Shown here one piece after another: positions 43,499 to 52,987 of a stretch of 64,000 nucleotides of DNA. Each line of letters begins with the position of its first letter. The first letter of the stretch is position 1. The DNA is from JAGNLM01 sp964439835 (GTDB lineage: Bacteria; Pseudomonadota; Gammaproteobacteria; JAABTG01): NCBI GenBank assembly GCA_964439835.1, contig CAYTPQ010000004.1, forward strand, positions 62,001-126,000. The letters run 5' to 3'. A model generated the notes under the pieces. It made no database searches. It was given only the letters and a program-made list of their open reading frames with translations, and was not told where the DNA came from. Both the position numbers and the translations under genes were made by a program.

Positions 43499-44072
43499 CA
43501 CAGTCCTCCAGCCCCGCCCGCAGCCTGCGCAGGGCGTAGCGCAGCCGGCTCTTGACCGTTTCCCGGCCGGCCCCGGTGACCTCCGCGATCTGCTCCAGGG
43601 TCAGGCCGCCCTCGGCCTGCAGCAGGAAGGCGTCGCGCTGCTCCCGGGCGAGGCCGGAGAGCAGCCGGAGCAGCCGCTCGACGCAGTCCCGCAGGACGGT
43701 CCAGGCCTCGGGCCAGGGGGCCGAGGGGTCGACCACGGCCTCGTCGATCGGCTCGGTCTCGGGCGGGCGCCGACGCCAGTGATCGGCCAGGAGGTTGTGC
43801 GCGATCCGGAACAGCCAGGGCGCGAAGCCCGCCTCCGGCCGCCAGCGCTTGCGCGCGCCCACCACCCGCAGCCACGCCTCCTGGTAGAGCTCCTGGGCGC
43901 TGGCCTCGCTGTCGCAGTGGCGCAGGAAGTAGCGGTACAGCGGGCCGCGGTAGCGGTCGTAGAGCGCGTCGAAGGCGTCCGCGTCGCCGGCCCCGTAGCG
44001 GGCCATCAGGTCCTCGTCCGGGGGCTCGCAGGCGACGCCCTCGGCATGCCCTTTTTTAACGTGGCTCGGCAC
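43491..44072 (-). CDS. ECF-subfamily RNA polymerase sigma factor
   Basis: A 193-residue group IV sigma factor. Region 2 (FDALYDRYRGPLYRYFLR, ELYQEAWLRVV, FAPWLFRIAHNLLADHWRR) and region 4 (LLSGLAREQRDAFLLQAEG, LTLEQIAEVTGAGRETVKSR) are both complete. GTG 44072 is used here; it has no good ribosome site and an internal ATG at 44006, preceded by GAGGAC, could be the real start. It lies 40 bp after a VWA lipoprotein gene and overlaps a putative anti-sigma gene, so it probably responds to an envelope signal. Confidence 0.9.
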   Translation of the reverse strand: MPSHVKKGHAEGVACEPPDEDLMARYGAGDADAFDALYDRYRGPLYRYFLRHCDSEASAQELYQEAWLRVVGARKRWRPEAGFAPWLFRIAHNLLADHWRRRPPETEPIDEAVVDPSAPWPEAWTVLRDCVERLLRLLSGLAREQRDAFLLQAEGGLTLEQIAEVTGAGRETVKSRLRYALRRLRAGLEDCDD

Positions 44073-44112
44073 GGAGGTGACGGTAACGTTGTCGGGCTCC
44101 TTCCATCACCCC

Positions 44113-45870
44113 TCAGACTCCTGGTTCGCGCGCCGCACCCGAAGCGGCCGCTGGCCCGAGCGAGGCGGCCAGGCGCACCAGCTTCAGGAATTCGGAGCGG
44201 TGGCCCTCCGGGTCCTCGCCGCGGGCGCCCTGGGCGAGCTTGGCGATGGCATCGTACCCGAAGCCCTCCAGGTACGTCCCGCCCCGCAGCTGCTGGCCGA
44301 AGGCCGCGACCGCGGCGGCGAAGCGCAGGTCATCCGAGGCCCGGCCCAGGTCCCCGTGCACGCTGGCGCGGGCGACCGGGTGCTCCAGCAGGGTACTGGT
44401 CTCTTCGCCGGCCTTCTTGTAACGGACCCGGACGAAGGCGACCTCGCTCGCGTCGCCCGCGGGGGCCGCCGCTTGCTGCGCGTAACGCAGGGGCTCGACC
44501 CGCTCCCCGCCGCTGCCGGTGAGGGCGAGCTCGTAGACCGCGGTGACCGACTGACCCGCGCCGACGTCGCCGGCGTCGACCCGGTCGTTGGCGAAGTCCT
44601 CCCGGCGCAGCTGGCGGTTCTCGTAGCCGATCAGGCGGTACTCGGCCACCGTCGCCGGGTTGAACTCGACCTGCACCTTGGCGTCCTTGGCCACCGTGAG
44701 CAGCGCGCCACCCAGGTTCTCCACTAGCACCTTGCGGGCCTCGGCGAGGTCGTCGATGTAGGCGTAGGCGCCGTCGCCGTGGTCGGCGAGCTGCTCCATC
44801 AGGCGATCGTTGTAGTTGCCGGTGCCGAAGCCGAGGGTGCTGAGCGCCACGCCGTGGGCCCGCTCGCGCTTGACCAGGTCGACCAGGGCGTCGTGGCCCA
44901 CGACGCCGACGTTGAAGTCGCCGTCGGTGGCGAGCAGGACGCGGTTGATCCCGCCGGTGATCAGGCCTTCCCGGGCCTTGGCGTAGGCGAGCTGGATCCC
45001 GGCTGCGCCGTGGGTGGGGCCGCCGGCCTCCAACCGGTCGATGGCGGCCTCGATGGTGGCCTTGCGGTCGCCCGCGGTCGGCTCCAGGACCACGCCGCTG
45101 GCGCCGGCGTAGGCCACCAGGGAGACGCGGTCCTCCTTGCGCAGGTGCTGGACAAGGAGGCGCAGTGAGCGCTTGACCAGGGGCAGCTTGTCGGGGGACT
45201 GCATCGAGCCGGAGACGTCGACCAGGAACACCAGGTTGGCGGGCGGCAGCTGTTCGCGCGGCGGCGCCCAGGTCTTCACGCCGATCCGCAGCAGGTGGGT
45301 CTTCGGGTTCCAGGGCGAGGGCGCGACCTCGGTGGCCACAGCGAACGGGGCCTCACGGCTGGCGGGGGCGGGGTCGGCGTAGGCGAAGTAGTTGATCAGC
45401 TCCTCGGTGCGCACCGCGTCGGCGGGCGGCAGGCGGCCCTGGTTCAGGAACCGGCGCACGTTGGCGTAGCTGCCGGTGTCGACGTCGAGGCCAAACGTTG
45501 AGACCGGGTGCTCGGCGACCCGCTTCACGGGGTGGTCGTCGAAGTGGGCGTACTGCTCCCGGTCGAGGGACGCGGAGGGGAGGCGCAGCTCGGCCGGAAA
45601 TCCGGCCGCGGGGGCGGGGGAGGCGGCGCGCTCCATCGCGAGCCGGGCGGCGCCAGCGGGCTGGGCGTGGTGCACCTCGGTGCGCTGCGCGGAATCGGCC
45701 CGCGCGGCGTCCTTCTGGGAGGGCTGGACGGGCTCCGTCTCTACCCGCTGGGGCGGCGGCAGGGCACTGGCCCCGTCCTGCGGGGGTGGCCCGGACGGCG
45801 AGGTCACGGGGTGACAGGCGGCGAGGGCGACCAGCAGGAACGGTAGGACGGCGGTGCGGCGCGGGGACAT
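44113..45870 (-). CDS. VWA-domain lipoprotein, YfbK-like
   Basis: A 585-residue lipoprotein with lipobox LAAC and C19 as the lipidated residue. After a Pro/Ala-rich linker comes a YfbK-type N-terminal domain (STFGLDVDTGSYANVRRFLN) and a von Willebrand A domain with the MIDAS motif DVSGS near 218 and LLATDGDFNVGV. The C-terminal DUF3520-like part ends the chain. Such proteins commonly occur beside ECF sigma factors. ATG 45870 has AGGAG upstream. It is the first gene of the VWA-sigma-anti-sigma(-GH1) unit and may be its envelope sensor; that role is inference. Confidence 0.88.
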   Translation of the reverse strand: MSPRRTAVLPFLLVALAACHPVTSPSGPPPQDGASALPPPQRVETEPVQPSQKDAARADSAQRTEVHHAQPAGAARLAMERAASPAPAAGFPAELRLPSASLDREQYAHFDDHPVKRVAEHPVSTFGLDVDTGSYANVRRFLNQGRLPPADAVRTEELINYFAYADPAPASREAPFAVATEVAPSPWNPKTHLLRIGVKTWAPPREQLPPANLVFLVDVSGSMQSPDKLPLVKRSLRLLVQHLRKEDRVSLVAYAGASGVVLEPTAGDRKATIEAAIDRLEAGGPTHGAAGIQLAYAKAREGLITGGINRVLLATDGDFNVGVVGHDALVDLVKRERAHGVALSTLGFGTGNYNDRLMEQLADHGDGAYAYIDDLAEARKVLVENLGGALLTVAKDAKVQVEFNPATVAEYRLIGYENRQLRREDFANDRVDAGDVGAGQSVTAVYELALTGSGGERVEPLRYAQQAAAPAGDASEVAFVRVRYKKAGEETSTLLEHPVARASVHGDLGRASDDLRFAAAVAAFGQQLRGGTYLEGFGYDAIAKLAQGARGEDPEGHRSEFLKLVRLAASLGPAAASGAAREPGV

Positions 45871-46092
45871 GGGTACGGCTCCTCTGTGGGGTGTGACGAC
45901 CTCTAGAACGCCGAAGAGGGCCGAATGGGGTTAACGCGAACAGAGGCGCGCGTTCGACTGGCGTTCCCGGCGCGTTCGCTCCGGCTCGGTCTCCGTCTCC
46001 CGCGGTTCCGCCGACGAGTTGCGCCTATACTGGCGGCGACAGGCGGTCCGCGAGGTGGCAGCCTGCTGCCGGCCTGCCGTGGGAGCAGTCGA

Positions 46093-46428
46093 ATGGGCAG
46101 AGCGCGCGAGCCCGATGACTTCGATCTCGGGCCGGGCCACCCCGTCACCTACCGGCCCGCCCGTCGAGGGAGGGGCTGGCTGGTCGTTGCGGTCGTCGCG
46201 GTCCTCGCGGCCGGTGGCGCGGCCTACCTCTACCGCCATCCGCAAGACGCCCCGGCCTGGCTTCGGGCGTCCGGAGTGCTGCCGAAACCGGCGCCGACCG
46301 TCGTCTATCGGTGGCGCGACCGCGCGGGAGCGTGGCAGATCACTGACCAGCCGCCGCCGGAGGGCACCCGGTACGAGCGGCTGGAGTACGGCCACGACAC
46401 GAACGTAATGCCGATCGTGCCGCCGTAG
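46093..46428 (+). CDS. DUF4124-like membrane-anchored protein
   Basis: A 111-residue protein. Residues about 28-46 form a transmembrane helix (GWLVVAVVAVLAAGGAAYLY). The C-terminal part, VYRWRDRAGAWQITDQPPPEGTRYE, matches the short DUF4124 pattern VYRWxDxxGxxxxxDxPP of gammaproteobacterial envelope proteins of unknown function. The ATG at 46093 follows GGGAG; the frame extends upstream to 45925 but is Arg-rich. A TATACT at about 46027 could be the -10 of its promoter. It is divergent from the VWA gene. Confidence 0.8.
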   Translation: MGRAREPDDFDLGPGHPVTYRPARRGRGWLVVAVVAVLAAGGAAYLYRHPQDAPAWLRASGVLPKPAPTVVYRWRDRAGAWQITDQPPPEGTRYERLEYGHDTNVMPIVPP

Positions 46429-46441
46429 CGCAGGAAAGCGA

Positions 46442-46525
46442 ACCGCGGAGAAGCAGAGAGCGCACAGACTGCCGGGTGACCATCAGCCGACCCGTAGCCC
46501 TTTGCGCCTCTGCGCCTTTGCGGTG
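46442..46525. repeat. Dispersed inverted repeat, copy B
   Basis: The left arm ACCGCGGAGAAGCAGAG near 46442-46458 and right arm TTTGCGCCTCTGCGCCTTTG at 46501-46520 are related to the repeat at 26294-26396. It lies between the convergent DUF4124-like and sthA genes, 14 bp after the first stop and 18 bp before the second, where the hairpin could serve as a two-sided terminator. Confidence 0.72.
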
Positions 46526-46542
46526 AGTCCTTCGAACCCCCG

Positions 46543-47943
<1,401 letters not shown>

Positions 47944-47954
47944 CCCTCGCTCCT

Positions 47955-50816
47955 TCAGCCGCACGCCCCGACCGCGCCGCAGGCGGTGCAGAAGTCGCAG
48001 CCGTCGCGGCGGATGACGGCATAGCTCCCGCACTCCTCGCAGCGCCTCCCGCCCCGGGGGACGGGGTTGCCAGCGCTGCGGTCACCCGCGCCCTCTACTA
48101 CGCCCATGGGCTCGACCGGGTAACCCTCGCCGTCCAGGATGCCGAGCATGGCGTAGCGGTGCAGGATCAGGGCCGCCAGGTAGGCGACCGTCGAGGGGTA
48201 GCTGCGCTGACGGTGCCGGCCTGGCTCCCAGGCCAGGAAGTCGCCGCGCGGCTCCGGAAAGTCCGCGATCTGGCGGAGCTTCGCGCCGATCCACGCCGGG
48301 TCGATGACCCGCATGTCGTAGGAGAGGCTCTTGCAGAGTCCGTCCAGCACCCGCGGGTAGACCCCGGAGAGCCAGACCGAGTACGGCCGACGGCTCCCGT
48401 CCGGCAGCACCAGCTCCTTCAGCCCCATCACGAAGTCGTCGCCGGTGGCGGGGTTCAGCACGTCCACGGTCCAGGAGAGGGTGCCGTCGGTGCCGGTCTT
48501 CGGCTCCTTGGGGCTCATCAGGGCGTCCAGCACCGGCGTCGGCCCCGGGTCCTCGAAGGCCCCGAGCTCGCGGCAGCGGTGGTGGACCAGGCGGGCGAAG
48601 CCCGCCACCAGGCTCGGCACCCGCAACGGCTCGCCGCGCGGGGGCATCGGCAGGTCGAAGGCGTCGTCGCCCGAGGCCCGCATCAGGCTCTCGAGCTTGG
48701 TCTTGAGCCAACCGCGGTCGTTCGAGCGCATGTCCATGGACAGGCTCTTGGCCAGCGCGCCGAGGCCGCGGGGCTGCTCGGCGCCGTTGACCCAGACCTC
48801 GAACGGGTAGGCGCGCCCGCCGTCCTCCACGTGGCCGATGAAGACCGCGAAGCTGCCGAGGGGGTGGTCGACCAGGTAGGTCCAGGCCGGGTTGCCGCCG
48901 GCGGGGCGCGGGCGGCGTTGCCAGCGCAGGCTCGCCAGCGCGGGCCGTGGCACGCGGTCGAGCCGCAGCCGTCGGTCGGTGTCCGAGAGGTCCAGGTCCT
49001 GACGGTCCACTACCGGCCCGGGCCGCGACTCCGGCAGAGGCGCCGGCTTCTCCGCCGGCGGTGGCTCGACCGAGAGCACGGTGCCGGTCACCGGGTTCGG
49101 GCGGAAGGTCGTGAGGCCCTTCAACCCCGCCCGCCAGGCCTGGAGATACAGGTCGCGGAAGTCCGAGAAGGGGTAGTCGACGGGGACGTTGACGGTCTTG
49201 GAGATCGCGGCGTCCACGTGGGGCTGCACCGCCTCGAGCATGCGCACGTGGTCGAGGGCGGCGATCTCCAGCGCCGTGACCCAGTGGCCCGGCAGACGGT
49301 CCACGTTGCCGCCGGCCTCGCGGTAGAGCCGGTAGGCGTGGTCCTCGACCCGGTACTCGTCGTGCCCGCCGTCGGCGCGCCGCTTGCGCCGGGTATAGGT
49401 CCAGGAGAAGGCCGGCTCGATCCCGTTCGAGGCGTTGTCGGCGAAGGCCAGGCTGATGGTCCCGGTGGGTGCGACCGAGAGTAGGTGGCTGTTGCGTAGG
49501 CCGTGCTCGCGGACCCGGGTGCGCAGGACCTCCGGCAGCCGGGCGGCAAAGCCCGACGCCAGGTACTGCTCGGCCTCGAACAGCGGGAAGGGTCCCTTCT
49601 CCCGCGCCAGCTCGACCGAGGCGGCGTAGGCGGTGTCGCGCATCGTGCGGGCAATCTCGCCCGCCTCGGCGCGGGCCTCGGCGCTGTCGTAGCGCAACCC
49701 CAGCAGGATCAGGGCGTCGCCGAGCCCGGTGAAGCCGAGCCCGATGCGGCGCTTGGCCGTCGCCTCCGCGCGCTGCTGGGGCAGCGGCCAGTAGGTGGCG
49801 TCCAGCACGTTGTCGAGCATCCGTACCGCGACGCCCACGACCTCGGCGAAGCGCCCGGCCTGGAAGCGTGCCGCCTCGGTGAACGGCGCTTCGACGAAGC
49901 GGGTCAGGTCGACGCTGCCGAGACAGCAGCAGCCGTAGTCGGGCAGCGGCTGCTCGCCACAGGGGTTGGTGGACTCCAGCCGCTCGCAATAGGCCAGGTT
50001 GTTCTCGGCGTTGGCGCGGTCGACGAAGAAGACCCCGGGCTCGGCGTGGTCGTAGGTGCTGCGGGTGAGGGTGTCGAAGAGCTCGCGGGCGCGGACCGTG
50101 CGGTAGACCCAGAGGCCGTCCTCGCGCCGGTGGGCGCCCGCGGCGAGGAGGTCCTCCGAGGGCTCGGCGGGGTGCACCAGGTCCCAGGGCCCGTCGGCCT
50201 CCACCGCCTGCAGGAAGGCGTCGGTCACTGCCACCGAGAGGTTGAAGTTGGTGAGCTCGCCACGGGCGTCCTTGGCGCGGACGAAGGCCTCCACGTCCGG
50301 GTGGTCGCAGCGCAGGATCCCCATCTGCGCCCCGCGGCGTGCCCCCGCGCTCTCGACCGTCTCGCACATGCGGTCGAACACCCGCATGTAGGAGACCGGG
50401 CCGGAGGCCTTGCTGGCAGTGCCGCGCACCCGCGCGCCCTGGGGCCGGATCCGGGAGAAGTCGTAGCCGACGCCGCCGCCCCGGCGCATGGTCTCGGCGG
50501 CCTCGGCGAGTGCCACCATGATCCCGGGTTTGCCGCCTTCCTCTCCCAGGGTGGCGTCGCCCACGGGCTGCACGAAGCAGTTGATCAGGGTCGCCTGGAT
50601 CGCCGTCCCGACGGCGCTCATCACCCGCCCGGCGGGGATGAAGCCGGCGCGCAAGGCCTCCAGGAAGCGCTCCTCCCAGGCCGCCGGCTCCCGCTCGACC
50701 GCGGCCAGGGCGCGCGCCACCCGGCGCTGGACGTCCTCGAGGGTCCGTTCCTCGCCCTTGGCGTACTTCTCCAGCAGGACGTCGCGGGCTATGGGCTGCG
50801 GGGTCATGGCGCCCAT
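47955..50816 (-). CDS. nrdJ: Adenosylcobalamin-dependent ribonucleotide reductase, class II
   Basis: A 953-residue class II reductase making deoxyribonucleotides with vitamin B12, independent of oxygen. The catalytic barrel spans residues about 20-600: LINCFVQPV, the active-site ESTNPCGEQPLPDYGCCCLG with its conserved cysteine, and SVAPTGTISLAF. Residues about 665-900 hold two related copies of a TSCPD-like module (KSLSMDMRSNDRGWL and KSLSYDMRVIDPAWI). The C-terminal CEEC...CTACGAVGAC zinc ribbon is the redox tail that re-reduces the site. ATG 50816; an ATG at 50807 is also possible. Presence implies a cobalamin supply. It is followed by sthA, a possible NADPH link. Confidence 0.95.
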   Translation of the reverse strand: MGAMTPQPIARDVLLEKYAKGEERTLEDVQRRVARALAAVEREPAAWEERFLEALRAGFIPAGRVMSAVGTAIQATLINCFVQPVGDATLGEEGGKPGIMVALAEAAETMRRGGGVGYDFSRIRPQGARVRGTASKASGPVSYMRVFDRMCETVESAGARRGAQMGILRCDHPDVEAFVRAKDARGELTNFNLSVAVTDAFLQAVEADGPWDLVHPAEPSEDLLAAGAHRREDGLWVYRTVRARELFDTLTRSTYDHAEPGVFFVDRANAENNLAYCERLESTNPCGEQPLPDYGCCCLGSVDLTRFVEAPFTEAARFQAGRFAEVVGVAVRMLDNVLDATYWPLPQQRAEATAKRRIGLGFTGLGDALILLGLRYDSAEARAEAGEIARTMRDTAYAASVELAREKGPFPLFEAEQYLASGFAARLPEVLRTRVREHGLRNSHLLSVAPTGTISLAFADNASNGIEPAFSWTYTRRKRRADGGHDEYRVEDHAYRLYREAGGNVDRLPGHWVTALEIAALDHVRMLEAVQPHVDAAISKTVNVPVDYPFSDFRDLYLQAWRAGLKGLTTFRPNPVTGTVLSVEPPPAEKPAPLPESRPGPVVDRQDLDLSDTDRRLRLDRVPRPALASLRWQRRPRPAGGNPAWTYLVDHPLGSFAVFIGHVEDGGRAYPFEVWVNGAEQPRGLGALAKSLSMDMRSNDRGWLKTKLESLMRASGDDAFDLPMPPRGEPLRVPSLVAGFARLVHHRCRELGAFEDPGPTPVLDALMSPKEPKTGTDGTLSWTVDVLNPATGDDFVMGLKELVLPDGSRRPYSVWLSGVYPRVLDGLCKSLSYDMRVIDPAWIGAKLRQIADFPEPRGDFLAWEPGRHRQRSYPSTVAYLAALILHRYAMLGILDGEGYPVEPMGVVEGAGDRSAGNPVPRGGRRCEECGSYAVIRRDGCDFCTACGAVGACG

Positions 50817-50852
50817 AGTATGGACCGCGGGCGGCCCGGCGGCGCTGTCCGG

Positions 50853-51833
50853 CTATCCGCCGGTCGCGGTCGCGGGGGCCCGGTAGAGCGTGACGCGGTT
50901 GCGACCCCCGCGCTTGGACTCGTAGAGCGCGGAGTCCGCGGCCTCGAGCCACTGCCCGTGGGTGGCGATGCCGTCCTCCAAGTCCGCGACGCCGAGACTG
51001 ATCGTGTACGGGATGGTCTGCCCGTCGAACGCCACGGGGGTCTCCGCCACTACGCTGCGCAGACGCTCCGCGAACACGCGGGCGTCGACGGCCCGGGTGT
51101 CGATCAAGAGGACGACGAACTCCTCACCGCCGTAGCGCCCGGCGATGTCGGTCTTGCGCATCGTCTCGCGTAGGGCCTTTGCGGTCTGGCGGATGACCTC
51201 GTCGCCGGCCGGGTGCCCGTAGGTGTCGTTGACGCGCTTGAAGTGGTCAATGTCGAACATGACCAGGCTACAGGGACGCCCGGTTCGCCTTACCCGCCGA
51301 AACTCCGCGGCGAGGCACTCCTCCCAGTAACCGCGGTTGTTGAGCTCCGTCAGGCGGTCGGTGCGACTCAGCCGCTCGAGCTCGACGTTGGCCTTCCCGA
51401 GTTCGATCCGGTTCACCGCCGCGTCGGTCACGTCATAGACGATCAGCGCGATGTGCTGGACCGTGCTGTCGGGGGAAACGACCGGGATCATCGTGACGTT
51501 CTGGTACATGAACTCGCTCGTCCCGGTAACCGGGCGGTGGTCCTTGAACCGGAACAGGTACGGGCGCTGCTCCCACTGGGTGAAGGCGCGGGCGCGCAGC
51601 AAGAACACCGGCTCCGCCTTCTGCCGGAACCACTGCTCCGGCACCTCGGGAAACAGATCGAACAACCGGTTGCCGACGGCCCGGTTCGCGTTTACGCCGC
51701 TGTGGCTCGCGACGAAGCTGTTCCAGACGGTGACGCGGTACTGGCGGTCCAGAACGATGATCCCGACGTCGACCGACTGCAGGGTGTCCAGCAGCCAGTG
51801 CAGCTCGTGGATGTCGAGCCTTTCGTCGGGCAT
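50853..51833 (-). CDS. PAS-GGDEF diguanylate cyclase
   Basis: A 326-residue cytoplasmic protein predicted to make c-di-GMP. Residues about 12-140 are a PAS domain (VGIIVLDRQYRVTVWNSFVA, IALIVYDVTD at its end), a short helix links to the GGDEF domain (about 155-320). The active-site motif GGEEF is at 235-239 and the inhibitory I-site RKTD at 226-229. It starts 3 bp after the stop of the receiver-CheC gene, so the two proteins form one signalling unit. The PAS ligand is unknown. Confidence 0.93.
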   Translation of the reverse strand: MPDERLDIHELHWLLDTLQSVDVGIIVLDRQYRVTVWNSFVASHSGVNANRAVGNRLFDLFPEVPEQWFRQKAEPVFLLRARAFTQWEQRPYLFRFKDHRPVTGTSEFMYQNVTMIPVVSPDSTVQHIALIVYDVTDAAVNRIELGKANVELERLSRTDRLTELNNRGYWEECLAAEFRRVRRTGRPCSLVMFDIDHFKRVNDTYGHPAGDEVIRQTAKALRETMRKTDIAGRYGGEEFVVLLIDTRAVDARVFAERLRSVVAETPVAFDGQTIPYTISLGVADLEDGIATHGQWLEAADSALYESKRGGRNRVTLYRAPATATGG

Positions 51834-51836
51834 GGG

Positions 51837-52832
51837 TCAGGAGCAGGCGAGGGCGATCACTTTCGAGAGGCGCGCGACCGAGTCGTCGTTGAAGACCAGG
51901 ACGATCTTCCCGCGCACCCGGTGGCCTTCCACCGCGAAGCCCATCTCGATGGCGAGCGTGCTGCTCCAGCGGGCCGTGCTCCGGCGCAGCAGGTCCTTGA
52001 CCCGCACGGGGTCCGCGAGCACGGTCGGCGTGTTCTGGCTGAACCCCACGTCCAGCTGGTCCGAGAGGCCGGTCAGGAACGCCCCGATGAGGATGCTTGC
52101 GATGTCCATCAGGAGCTCGCGGGCGGTGCGGCTGTCGATCTCGCCCTTGCCCTGGTACTTCATGAGCGTGGCGACCTCGCCGATGCCGCCCTCCTGGAAG
52201 GCGAGCAGGGCCTCACCGGCGATGCCGGTACCGACGAAGCCCTGGCAGACGGGGGGCAGTCCCTCGTCGCTGCAGAACCCCTCGACCATCTCTCGGAGAT
52301 CGGCGGGGGCGATCGTCGCGACGCTGGGGATCGGCATCAGGACGAAGGTGCCGAAGATCCGGGCGAGCATGTCGGCGGCCCGGCCCATGGCGACGTTGGC
52401 GATCTCGCGGTAGCCGTCGAAGGTGTCGACCTGGACCTCTACGGGCCGGGCCTCCTCACCGCGGCGCTCGCGCAGGCCGTATTGCCCCAGGACCCGCTCC
52501 AGGTCCGAGGTCGCGACCGGTTTGCGGATGAACGCCAGCGCCCCGAGGCGGGCGACGCGTTGCTGCGCCTCGGGCTGGACGTCACCCGAGACGACTACGA
52601 CGAGGGTGTTCAGGTCCTCCCGGCGGATGGCCTCCAGGACCTGGTAGCCGTCCATGACCGGCATGTTCAGGTCCAGGAACAGGAACTCGGCCTGACCGGT
52701 TCGCACAGCCCGCAGGGCCTCTTGCCCGTCGGTGGCGAACGTGACGTCGACCGGCCAGTCGGGCGGGAGCGCCCGGGCCACCTGCTTGCGGGCGAAGCTG
52801 GAGTCGTCGCAGATGAGGACGCGAGTGCGCAT
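51837..52832 (-). CDS. Response regulator: CheY-like receiver fused to CheC-like domain
   Basis: A 331-residue protein. Residues 1-120 are a receiver domain with the acidic pocket D9/D10, the phosphorylation site D54 (LFLDLNMP) and K104 (IRKP). Residues about 130-330 resemble the CheC/CheX phosphatase fold. The first active-site helix has the E-x-x-N pair (E143, N146) and the later proline; the second has D-I-A-S, so only one site seems intact. It could dephosphorylate CheY-like partners, including possibly itself. ATG 52832 starts the receiver exactly; the frame reaches 52916 without support. It is co-transcribed with the PAS-GGDEF gene. Confidence 0.88.
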   Translation of the reverse strand: MRTRVLICDDSSFARKQVARALPPDWPVDVTFATDGQEALRAVRTGQAEFLFLDLNMPVMDGYQVLEAIRREDLNTLVVVVSGDVQPEAQQRVARLGALAFIRKPVATSDLERVLGQYGLRERRGEEARPVEVQVDTFDGYREIANVAMGRAADMLARIFGTFVLMPIPSVATIAPADLREMVEGFCSDEGLPPVCQGFVGTGIAGEALLAFQEGGIGEVATLMKYQGKGEIDSRTARELLMDIASILIGAFLTGLSDQLDVGFSQNTPTVLADPVRVKDLLRRSTARWSSTLAIEMGFAVEGHRVRGKIVLVFNDDSVARLSKVIALACS

Positions 52833-52987
52833 GGCGGGCCGCTGGGCAGGAGCAACAGCGGCGCCCGCCGTCGGTGACTTTAGCGGGGGTCCGACCGCCG
52901 GATCAGTGGGTAGCACGGCGGTTCCGGTGCTCCCTGCGTGCGTGGCGTCCCTGTGCCCGCATCCCGATCCGTTTCGCTACGCCAGGG

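Noticed and set aside
44040..44110. Programmed frameshift at the A-run before the ECF sigma gene
   Set aside because: An ATG at 44106 opens a 16-codon frame ending at the TTAAAAAAGG run, but the sigma frame has its own GTG and no structure supports slippage.
48082..50952. Second long frame on the same strand as the ribonucleotide reductase gene
   Set aside because: Its translation is dominated by Arg, Gly, Pro and Ala and contains no family motif; it is a shadow of nrdJ.
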